64,000 nucleotides of DNA, taken from Zizania palustris. Lineage: Eukaryota > Streptophyta > Magnoliopsida > Poales > Poaceae. Under the pieces are notes generated by a model. That model ran no database searches. It worked only from the letters and a program-made list of their open reading frames with translations, and had not been told where the DNA came from. The stretch spans positions 90,353,532-90,417,531 of the forward strand of contig JAAALK010000287.1 of NCBI GenBank assembly GCA_019279435.1, written 5' to 3'. Made by a program: the position numbers and the translations under genes. This document shows positions 31,589-41,463 of the stretch, one piece after another. How positions within the stretch are numbered: the stretch's first letter is position 1; every line of letters begins with the position of its first letter.

Positions 31589-32475
31589 GTAGGCAGAAAC
31601 AAAACAAATATTACTTGCTAAAAATAATCTAGCCTAAAAATGACCGATGTCCTAATCGAAAAGACACGAACAAAGTGTTTAAAGGCAGATCAACTAACAT
31701 TCACAGACTAGACATGCAAATTATCAAGTGCTGATAAAAACGTACACAGTTCACATGCATTCTGATAGATATGAAATAAGCACAATATTTATCGCAGTTA
31801 ATCTAGACCAAATAAATGCAGTAAATAGAATGTGCTTAGATTTATATCAGTGAATATTCTGAATAAAAAAATTGTAGATGCACGTGGATTGAGAAAACAA
31901 TTACTTTTCTATGGGTTGTCTTCCTGCACCTAGCGCACCACCTGGCCTCTCGCACTGCTTGCTTTGCACTTGGACAGAGGAAGCTTCGCTTGGAGGAGAA
32001 AACGAGGCACCCGTGAACACTTCAAACATGCACGACAGAGCACATATGACTCCTGTGCTGGCACACCCCAGCGTCCAGCTAGTCCAGCGCCTCCACGCGG
32101 CAAGGCACTCAATGCTCCCTTGTGCTCACGTGCGCTAACTCAGGTGTGAGACAGCTGCTGCATCTTCCACGAACATGATGTTGTGCCTGATGCTTCTGAG
32201 CTATGCACGCTTCACCGCCAATCCGAGAGGAGTGGGGGATAGGGATGATCATATGGAGACTGACGCAGCGCAAAAATTGCCCTCGGTTTCACCGCCAAGA
32301 TGCTGAATCTAGGTGGCGCTAGAACCAACCCGAAGACCAAGATAAATCGATCACCAGCGTAGGAAGCAAAATGGCGGTGCTAGGAGAAATTTTGGTGGTG
32401 ATGTGAAAGGTAAAGTAAGGTAACATGAAGTCTGATTTTTCAATTTTAAGTGAGTTAAGAGACACAAACTCAAAC
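31589..32475 (-). repeat. Left LTR of the SIRE-like element, truncated
   Basis: 31589-31920 matches 46457-46790 at roughly 93% by hand comparison. The first ~95 bp of the LTR are missing at the GyD1 junction. 31921-32430 has no counterpart in the right LTR. The end is placed before the purine tract (CTCCCCCTGG on the plus strand near 32477). Confidence 0.7.
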
Positions 32476-32836
32476 TCCCCCTGGAGCGTAGCTCCCCCTC
32501 AAAATATGCAATGAATGCAACTAGGTGCAAGTGGAGTGTAAAAAGCATGCTTCTCAGATATGATTGACTGCAATTACAACGTCTAGTAACTATAGCACAA
32601 AATAATGTCTAAGACACATGGCATGATCGCTGCAATAGATGATATCCAAAGAAAGTCATTAGCACGCATTTTTAGATTTTTGCAAATAAAAGCATCACCA
32701 CATTTTCTAGTCGACAAGCAAGGTAAAATATGAGATGCAAAGGCTAGCTGATATCTATCAAGATAAGCATTGTCCATAACAAAGAGCTTCAGCAAACTTG
32801 TTATCTTTTTAATTTTTAGGCTTTTTCTTTTCCTTT
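32476..32836 (-). other. SIRE 3' noncoding segment
   Basis: No coding signal. Colinear with 35830-36180: both hold a CTCCCCCT tract, a stretch with GCAAATAAAAGCATCACCAC, and GAGATGCAAA(G/A)GCTA. It looks like 3' UTR of the SIRE family interrupted at 32837. Confidence 0.5.
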
Positions 32837-35615
32837 TGTGGGATCGGAATGACGACTAGAGGGGGAGAATAGGTGCCTCGACACTTTCTCATGAATATGA
32901 TGGCCGGTTCAAAACACCCCAACGCACCTCTACAAAATCCAAAATTCAAGTCTGAATCAATCAGAGCAAATCAGAGCAAAAACGTGTTTCAAAAACTCAG
33001 TTCAGACTAAATCGGAATTTCAAGTGTCGAACTAGCCCTGTCGGATTTTGAAGTATCGACTGCCTCAGAACTTCGGAGTTTAAAACTTTGACTTGGTCAG
33101 TCGGTCGCTGATATGCCGACAAAATTCAGAGTATTCAGCAATACACTCAGAAATTCAGAATTTCAATTCATATTCAAAACTGAAATTTCAAACAACTCAA
33201 CCAACAAATTCAGAACACTTTGAATCTCAACACATAATATCTGAAAATTGTCAATTGTGATTTGGCACAAACAAAATAGCACACTGTGTTCAATCAACTA
33301 CTAATTCAACCTGAACATTCATCTCAAGGGCTAACACTTGATCAATCTGATTTCCATTCAAACATGAAAACAGAATTCAGATGTTTCCTCAAATTCAGAA
33401 CAACAAACCAGCAGTAAACTGAAAATAGAGTTCAACCACAAATCTGAAACATTATACCCAAAACTTGATACTAAACAGTAAAAAATTAACTCAAAGCTGA
33501 ACACACTATTCAAACATCCATCCACTTCTATAGCAACAGAATTTCTATTCTCAGATTGGAAATTCTGCTCAACTATTTAATAGCTGCACATAAAACTGAG
33601 ATAGAACAAAGTTTCTGAAACAGACTAACACATTCAGAAATTCACACTATCAATTTAGGATTCAAAATTAGCTCAATATAGTAATCAACAGAGTTGTTGT
33701 TTAAACCTGGAATCAACTTCAGATCAGTATTAACAATACACAACTACTCAACTTGTAGAACAAAACAGAAATTAAATTCAGAAAAATCTGTTCAAACAGT
33801 TACAGATTCAAACTGAGAGTGTAATTCAAATAGTGACTCTGAATAGATTGTATTACACTCAAATCAGTACACTGATTTCAAACCATATCCTGAAATAAAT
33901 CACAGCAAAAATGATGTTGAATAGAATTTTTCATTGTGACTACAACAGTATTCAGCAAACTAATTTTAGAAGCAAACCAAGCAAACACAGATTTGTAAAC
34001 AGTTTGAAATCTGAGTCAAATCTGATGATGAATAGTGAATATTTTTCAAAACATGTTTAGATTTAAAGTTCTCAGAGAAACTTCACTTTGGATAATTTCA
34101 AACAAATTCTGAACATCTAGTACATTCAGTTCAACTTGATCAAACAAGTTCATTTCAAAAAGCAGACAAAAATATATCAAACCAAGGCTCTGTCCAGATT
34201 CAGGTTATCACACCAAAAACCCTTCTCCTGACCAAGTATTCTCAGAGTTTTGTGAATAAAAGATGTTCTAAGAGTGCTCCAAACTGCTTATCTCTTGTGA
34301 CAGACCACTTCAATCCAGATTTCAAATATCAAATTCAAAACAGGTTTAGATTTGATTATTTCTCCAAAATAATTTGACCATCATTCAACCATGAGATTAC
34401 TCAAGAAATACTCCAAGAGGCAGCCATGATGTTGATGAACACTTGAAGAATCAATTCATCAAACATGTAAAGGGCTAGACAAAAACTGAATCAATTTTCC
34501 AGAGAAACTTTTCAGTGCTGAGGTCTCTAGTTTGAACAGCAAAAGAAATAAGGAGGAATCACATAAATCACTTGCAACTTTCAAATATGGATCATTCATA
34601 TCATGCACAACAAAAGATGTATAAAACATCAATATCTACTTCTGCACTAGATTCTCCAGAAAATGCAGCACAAAAACAAATTCAGTCTGAAAACTCACCT
34701 GCGCCGGAAACAGAGAAGACCTTGAACAGTATTGCCGATTTCACTGTATTCAATCCGAAAATTCCATGCAATCACTGTTCATCATTAAAATCAATTCAAA
34801 ACGAATTTTTCTGTAGTTTTTTTCATAGCAAAAATGGCTGTCTAAAGTCCCCCTTTGGCTGAGAGATCATGGGGATAATATCCTACCAACTCAGGTTCTA
34901 GAAGCCCCCATTTTACACGTAGACCCTTAGTAATTTCAAAATTAACAATTCTGGAAATTACCCTATAAAACCTAAAAGTAAAATTACAAATTGACTCTCC
35001 TTTTAATATAATTTCAGAGTAGAGCCACTCTAAAAATTATATCAAAAGGTTACACTACAAAACTGAAATATTTAAACTAATACTAGACACCTATTTATTG
35101 AATTAACCAAAACATTTAACATTTCGATGGTTTTCAGCAAAATCTGATAAAGCCTCTAAACCCTTCAACTCGTGACACCGCTTCGTGACTCCGACCGCCA
35201 GTAAGCCACTTCCGCTCTCGATCCCCTCGAGCCGCCAGAATGCTTGTCCTGGCCTCCCTCTCGCAAACCTAGTCGTCACACCGCCGTAGTCACCCGTCCG
35301 TCCAAGTCTTGCTCGGTATCTTCGTGCACTCTTGAGATATTCTCCGACTTTGCCCGGCCTACCTGATCCTCCGGCATCAAGCTCCCCGCTCGACCCTCGA
35401 TCACCCGTCGTCGATAGTTGGTCAGCATCTCCACCCGGCACATCCAAGACAAGCCAAAACAAGAACACAACGCACCACCGAAACCCTCGGCAGCCAAACC
35501 TACATTTCACATCGAAACCCTTGATGCACTCAAACAACTCTCAACCACTCAACCGCTCAGACGCTCATCGTTCTCAATCACTCATCATCTAGACCGAAAC
35601 TACCTTGGTTTCTCA
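32837..35615 (-). repeat. Long SIRE-type LTR, copy i (2,779 bp)
   Basis: Same sequence family as 41464-44230 and 62874-64000 but in minus orientation. Plus-strand start TGTGGGATCGGAATGACGAC, end CCTTGGTTTCTCA. Next to it at 35616 is a tract read as CATCAAGGGGGAGAT on the minus strand, a normal copia polypurine tract, so this is a 3' LTR rather than a solo LTR. No 5-bp duplication is seen at its edges. The interior 33000-34850 is A/C-rich with many TTCAGA words. Short ORFs inside look accidental. Confidence 0.8.
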
Positions 35616-35632
35616 ATCTCCCCCTTGATGAG
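35616..35632 (-). other. Polypurine tract of SIRE LTR copy i
   Basis: Minus strand CTCATCAAGGGGGAGAT directly before the LTR start TGAGAAACC. Confidence 0.75.
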
Positions 35633-36918
35633 TGCATTGACAACCTCAAAGCAAAGACATGATGAGGATTGCAAGTTACGTACACAAGTGACCATAAAAA
35701 CTCATAAAAAAGCAAAACATGTCACTTCGTAAAAGATATCCCTGCTTGGGCAAAAACCTTATGCAAGGAAAATTAAAAACTCTAAAGCATTTCGATGCAA
35801 TATGCAAAGCAAAACATTTCAACATGAAAGCCAACTCCCCCTTAACCAAGCAATCAAAAAGCCAAAGCATCATGTAGATCATTTCTGCCCCTTTGATAAT
35901 GCAGGCATCAAGGAGATAAAAAGATGCAAAGAGGGGAATGAGGGTAAAGCAGAAATGTGAGCTTTTGAAACATGAGCATCTGCAATTACAGTACAAACAA
36001 GCATTCGCCTTGAATATTGTCTCAAAGTACTGAAAGACATCCTCATATGTATACCATCTAAACAAAAGGCATGAGCAAGCATTTTCAGACTTTAGCAAAT
36101 AAAAACATCACCACTCAGACTAGTATACTAGACAAGTCAAGGCATGAGATGCAAAAGCTAAACAAACACACATTTTGTGCCAGGGGTTATTTGCATGTCA
36201 ACCTTATGCTAACCGACCATGCTAAGCCTAGGTTGAAACCATCAGAAGCTTAAAGCAATGGTCTCGGCAAACACTACAATGTCCCAGTTCTTACCAAAGT
36301 GCTATGGTAAGCCGTTCAGAACAAAATAGTGCGACAAAGTAAACCCACTAGATCTTTTCAATTTCAGCATACAACATCATGAATATCATTCATTTTCATT
36401 TTCATTTTCATTTTCATTCATTTTTTATTTTCTTTCATTTTTGATGAAATCAAGTTGCGTATTAGCATCCAAGATAGAAAGGACCTAGCTATCAGGTGTG
36501 AAAAAGCTAGCAAAAGCACTCAACCCATTCAAGCTTGTTTCTAGACTAAGCAGTGACCATTTTCAAAGTTTCACAAATAAAAGCCATGCTCATGATAATT
36601 GTCAGTTGAAGTCATGCCAAGTACATTCAATAGTATTAAAGACAATACTACAAAGGCATAACGAAGTATGTACATGTAAAATCAATTAATCATATGACAG
36701 AAGCTCATGCAATGCTACACAGCTCCCCCTCAAAACATGCTAGTATCTCTCAGATGCTCAGTGAGAGAATGAGCTAAAAATTGTTTTGGAATCTAGCAAC
36801 GCAAAACTCGTGAACCAGGAAAAGTAGTAGACTGACCATGCACAGGAGATAAGCCATGATAAAAAGTGCGTGGTCTACCAACAAAGCGCAAACCTGGAAA
36901 ACGACGAGGTCTCCCAAC
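35633..36918 (-). other. SIRE 3' noncoding region
   Basis: No coding frame longer than chance and no env-like ORF. It includes sequence colinear with 32476-32790, a short (CATTTT)n run at 36390-36420, and the first copy of a ~450-bp duplication. Confidence 0.5.
36272..36720. repeat. Diverged direct repeat, copy 1
   Basis: Starts ACACTACAATGTCCCAGTTC…AAAGTGCTATGGTAAGC. Copy 2 starts at 37366 with ACATTACAATGTCCTAGTTC…AAAGTGCTATGGTAAGC. Colinear to about 36720 and 37800. The two copies flank a gag zinc-knuckle fragment. Confidence 0.75.
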
Positions 36919-37368
36919 CTATCGGGCATCAAAGTCTCTTACACGTGGTCTATCACCATATGAAACATGGTGTACACCACGAGGGACAAAATCACTCTGA
37001 AAACCATGTGGGGCCTCAAAATCAGGAAAAGAGCGGAAAGCATACTCATGCAAATCAAGTGAAGAATAATCATGAAAGTCCAAAGCATGAGCACGATGTT
37101 CATCTTTCATGCGTCGAAAGCAAAAACCAATCAAATGCCCTACACGATGACAATAAGCGCAATGAAAAACTTTCTTGGTTGTAGGTTTATAGGTTTCTAG
37201 CGCGAACCTCACAGTTTTCCTAGGTTTTTGCTTAGAGTCTATCTTGAGTGGTGGAATGATTATCTTTTTGGGTTGGGTAGGATTTTTGGCTGTTTGAGGT
37301 GTGTCTAACTGGACTCTCTCTTTCTCAAGGGTGGTAGGTAGAGTGAACACATTGGTCTTGACATACAT
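36919..37368 (-). pseudogene. Displaced SIRE gag fragment with zinc knuckle
   Basis: 149 open codons with CAYCHRVGHLIGFCFRR (C-x2-C-x4-H-x4-C), followed by Asp/Phe/Arg-rich sequence. It resembles the second zinc knuckle region of the same element at 40950-41220 (CEFC … HLAEFCFRRKR), but it lies downstream of RNase H, on the far side of pol from gag, between two copies of a direct repeat. Confidence 0.7.
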
Positions 37369-37800
37369 TACAATGTCCTAGTTCATACTAAAGTGCTATG
37401 GTAAGCAGTCCAGAACAATGCAATGCGACACAGCAAACCCACCTGGATCGTTTCAATTAAGCATAAAAGACATGGATTTTAATTTTTCTGATTTTTATCA
37501 TTTTATAGCATATTTTCCATGTTAAAGCATATAGATGTCCAAGTTGCATATCTGCATCTAATTAAGAAACTAGCTACCAGGGATGTAAGAGATAGCAAAA
37601 GCATTCAGCCTACACATGTTAGTTACCAGAAGCAATGGTGATCATTTTTCAATTTTAAAGCATAAAAACCATGCATATGACAGATATCAGATATATCATG
37701 TGAACTGAAGCAAAGCATGATCATTGACAAGTATTCAAAAGCATACAAGGTAGAATAAGTAAAGCAATTCAATCATATAATAGAAGCAAGCTCAAAGTGT
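37366..37800. repeat. Diverged direct repeat, copy 2
   Basis: See the copy at 36272-36720. Between it and RNase H (37801-37964) nothing is recognisable. Confidence 0.75.
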
Positions 37801-37964
37801 GATATATGAATATGCATGATATGAACTCACACGAAAAAACTCAATAAAACAGTAAAAAGAAAGAAAAGACTCAAAATATCCTAAAAAGGATACACATCTC
37901 CCAAATCCCCTCGCAAACGCACAAATGTAGACTGGTCTAAGGGTTTTGTGAGAATGTGAGCCAA

Positions 37965-38470
37965 CTAATGATGGGTATCAACTTGAACAAGGTCAATGAC
38001 ACCTTTCTCATATTGATCCCTTAGAAGGTGAAAGCGCACATTGATGTGTTTTGTTTTTGAATGAAGACATGGGTTTTTCCCTACACTAAATGCGCTGGTG
38101 CTATCACAAAACCAAGGTACTCTGGCAGGGAAAGACAACCCAAAATCTTTCAAAGTGGAAATTATCCAAACTAACTGTGAGCAGTAGCTATCAGCAGCTA
38201 CATACTCAGCCTCAGTAGTGGAAAGCGCAACTCCAGATTGCTTACCCAAAGACCAAGAAACAAGCAAAGAAATGAGAAACTGGCAAGTACCGGAAGTCGA
38301 CTTGCGATCCAGCTGACACCTACCAAAATCAGCGTCGAAAAAGCCAGATAACTCAAGAGATGATGATGCTTAATAGTAAAGACCAAGATCAGGCGCATAG
38401 GTAAGGTACCTGAAAATGCGCTTGACAGCTTGCCGATGAGATGCGCGTGGTGAATGCTAGAAGCGCGCAT
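37965..38470 (-). pseudogene. SIRE RNase H
   Basis: Read across two frames: a region near 38410-38270 (FSTLILVGVSW in one frame) and then SWSLGKQSGVALSTTEAEYV, WFCDSTSAFSVGKNPC and HSKTKHINVRFHLLRDQ, the normal end of copia RNase H. A frame change lies near 38230-38270. Confidence 0.82.
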
Positions 38471-39290
38471 AGGTAAGTTACACTAGTGATCCGATCATCC
38501 CTAGGTACTCTCTCTCTCGTTGACCTTGATGCCTCTCTCGTACTTGTCCAGGCCCCTAGATGTGCCCATAGGGGTCATCTGAGGCTTCAACTCTCCACCA
38601 AAGTCGAATTTCTTCAGCATGTTCCGCGTGTACTTGCTCTGGTGGATGAAGACACCATCCTTGGTTTGCTTGATCTAGTGCCCTAAGAAGTACTTAAGCT
38701 CACCCATGAGACTCATCTCGAACTCACTATGCATCTGCTCAGAAAACTTGGTCACAAGCTCATTAGTAGAACCACCAAAAATAATATTATCCACGTAAAT
38801 CTGAGCAATCAAGAATTCAAAGCCAACTCGGAGCAAGAAAAGAGTTGTGTCCATAGTACCCATCACAAAGCCATTCCCAACAAAAACTGCTTTAAACGAT
38901 CATACCAAGCCCTGGGGCTTGCTTCAGACCATATAAAGCTTTTTGCAACTTAAAAACATGTCGAGGAAACTTAGGGTTTTCAAAACCGGGGGCTGCCTAA
39001 CATAGACCTCCTCCTCTATGTACTCGATCGTGAACAAAATTTTCAAGCTCTTCTTGCATGATGTTTATCCAATTTGCATCAGATAAAGCGTGAGCAACAT
39101 CTCTAGGCTCAAAGGTGGCAACAAAAGTAGACTCAGCAAAAAGAGCGAGTGAACCAGCCTGAGAACGCAAGGATCTCGTAGTGAGATCACTGATGATGAG
39201 CTCTGAGGGGTGATCATGCTGAACTGCTCGGGATCCTAGGTGATCAGATGTCACCTCACCGGAGTCAGCAGCTGACACCTTTGGACTCGA
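38471..39290 (-). pseudogene. SIRE reverse transcriptase, catalytic motif altered
   Basis: N-terminal part SDANWINIMQEELENF (about 39070), then AQIYVDNIIFGGSTNELV (about 38810) and FEMSLMGELKYFLG. The catalytic YVDD reads YVDN, losing the second Asp. Several stops, including one in the FLG-h motif region at 38674-38676. Confidence 0.82.
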
Positions 39291-40340
39291 CTGAGGGGGC
39301 TCGATCGAAGTGGAAGTAGTGATCAGAGGTCCTCCCTCACATCCTTAGTCGAAGTCTCAGAAGGTGTGAGGTCTACAGACTGTGTAGAAGGCCCACCCTC
39401 ATCATTAGCAGGAGTTTCATCATCTTCCTCGAAGATGGACTCTCCAAGCTCATCATCACTAGAAAGCTCAAAAGGAGTAAGCGAAGGCATGGACTCATCG
39501 AAAGAAACCTCGCACATCTCGACAAGCTGCTGGGAGTCGAGGTTCCAAACATGGAAGCCTCGAGAATGCAAAGCATAACCAAGAAAAACTCCATCCTAGC
39601 AACGAGACTCAAACTTGTCCAAATGCCCTCCCTTCTTGAGCACAAAGCACTTGCAGCCAAACGCTCACAACTTGCTCACCTCGGGCTGTCTGCCAAACCA
39701 CAACTCATATGATGTCTTACCTAGATAAGCTCTAAGAAAAATGCGGTTGGCAAGATAGGAAGCCATGTTCATGGCTTCAGCCCAAAAGCGCCTAGGAGTC
39801 CTATGCTCATCGAGCATCGTCCTAGCCATCTCGACCTGTGTGCGGTTCTTTCATTACACAACACCGTTCTGTGGGGGAGTGTAAGGAGCAGAAAACTGGT
39901 GCTCAAGACCCTGATCACTACAGAAGATGACGAACTGAGAATTCTTGAACTCAAAGCCATTGTTAGACCGAATTTCTCGCATACAACCATTGTTCTCATT
40001 CTTTAGCTTTAGGATCAGATCATGAACAAGCTAAAAAGCCTCATCCTTAGACTCCAGAAAGAAAACCCACGAGAATCGAGAAAAATCGTCAACTATCACA
40101 AGGGCGTACCACTTCCCACTGACTGAACGTACCCGAGCTGGACCAACAATATCCATGTGTAAAAGCTCTCCTGGGTACGAAGTCATTACCTGAGTCACAG
40201 GTGCGCGAGAAGCGGCAACCATATTCCCATGACGATAGGGATGGCAAACTAGATCCTTCTCCATCTTAAAGTTAGGCAATCCTCAGATAAGGTCCATAGA
40301 ACTCAATTTGACTAGTAGATCAAAGCTCAAATGACCTAAC
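39291..40340 (-). pseudogene. SIRE integrase and linker to RT
   Basis: GELLHMDIVGPARVRSVSG (first Asp), VDDFSRFSWVFFLESKDEAF, EIRSDNG block near 39965 (second Asp), PPQNGVV followed by TAA TGA near 39855 where the Glu is expected, then ARTMLDEHRTPRRFWAEAMN, ELWFGRQPEVSKL and GRQP-type sequence. The linker is acidic (SSDDELGESIFEEDDETP). Confidence 0.82.
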
Positions 40341-40348
40341 CTCCTATG

Positions 40349-40738
40349 CTACCTCCATAGCTTAGAAGAAGATCCAGTGATCAAACAACGAGAAGGGTCA
40401 AAAGAGCTAGAGAAATCAATCCGAAAAACCTTACTGTAGGGTAAGATCTGGCAAACCAAAGATCCTCTAGAATCTACAACAAAAGACATGCCCTTATTAA
40501 AATGAACTTCTAAGCCCTCCTCAAGAAGTTGCGAAACATAAACTAAATTGAAAACTAAATTTCCAACCAAAGCAACATTCTTCAAGGAGAAATGCTCAGA
40601 AATCCGAACTGAACCAATGTCATGTACCTTCCCTTCACCATTGTTCCTGAATGTGATGTACTCCTTGGAGCTCGGGGAAGTGAGGCTAGAGAACCATCTG
40701 CGATGTACCGTCATGTGACGAGAGCATCCTGAATCCAT
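40349..40738 (-). pseudogene. SIRE aspartic protease
   Basis: MDSGCSRHMTVHRRWF holds the D-S-G active site. Then KVHDIGSVRISEHFSLKNVA and FNLVYVSQLLEEGLEV, the usual copia protease core; 129 open codons. Confidence 0.85.
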
Positions 40739-41463
40739 GATCCGTACGTCCTCCAGGCCATGATCCTACAAAATCAATGGTCATAAGTGGGAGAAAACGG
40801 TCTAACACCAGGTTTATCAAAAAAGTTAAACCAGTGTCGAGCCATCTGCTCAAAAGAAGGAAAGCATAAAGAATCATAAGAGTCTGGACCAAAATGTGGC
40901 TCAAAGCGTGGTCCTCTATTTTGCCTAAAGTCATGGCCACGAGGTCTAAAGCCATATCCAGAACGGCCTAGAGCTCTGCCGGAGCAAAAACCACCCTTCG
41001 GAGCACGGGCACGAAAGTCGTCTCCTCTACCACCACCTACACGACCCGCCCTAGCCTCTAGCCTCTCTCCACGTTGAGGGGCTCTCTGTCTACCACCCTG
41101 CTAGTAGAACTTCTCCTGCCCACCTAGAGCTCTCTCTACTCTCTCAACCCGCTTTCTCCTGAAGCAGAACTCCGCAAGATGCCTATCTCTCTAACAAAAC
41201 TCACAGTGATAGGTAGGCTTCTTGGGATGTGGTTGAGGCTTGGGTTTCTTGGGATTGGTGGTGTTGGGTGTATGCTCTTTGGTGCTAGAGGGTCCAGGTA
41301 GAGAGTCAAGAGAAGTGTGGAGCTACTTGGGCTTCGGGATCCAGATAGGCTTCTTGGGTCGAGCTTTAGGTTGTTCTTGGAACACTCCATCCTTGGGCTG
41401 ACAAGCCTGCAAAGACTCAGTGGAGTGAGTATTGGGATATCTCTCTCTGGAGTCATCTTACTC
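40739..41463 (-). pseudogene. SIRE gag, zinc-knuckle and Gly/Arg-rich C-terminus
   Basis: In the coding frame: YHCEFC, stop, RDRHLAEFCFRRKR (C-x2-C-x4-H-x4-C with one residue lost to a stop) near 41150-41210, then an Arg/Gly-rich stretch (GRVGGGRGDDFRARAPKGG) and FGPDSYDSLCFPSFEQMARH. Interrupted on the right by the solo LTR at 41464. Confidence 0.75.
41459..41463. other. Target duplication TACTC, left copy
   Basis: TACTC immediately before the solo LTR and again at 44231-44235 immediately after it. Confidence 0.9.

Noticed and set aside
34572..34862. 96-codon open frame in the SIRE LTR copy i
   Set aside because: It lies inside an LTR, has low complexity, and has no counterpart in LTR copy ii.
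35633..37960. Envelope-like gene between SIRE pol and the 3' LTR, as reported for some SIRE elements
   Set aside because: No long frame with a signal peptide or transmembrane segment; only the zinc-knuckle fragment at 36919-37368.
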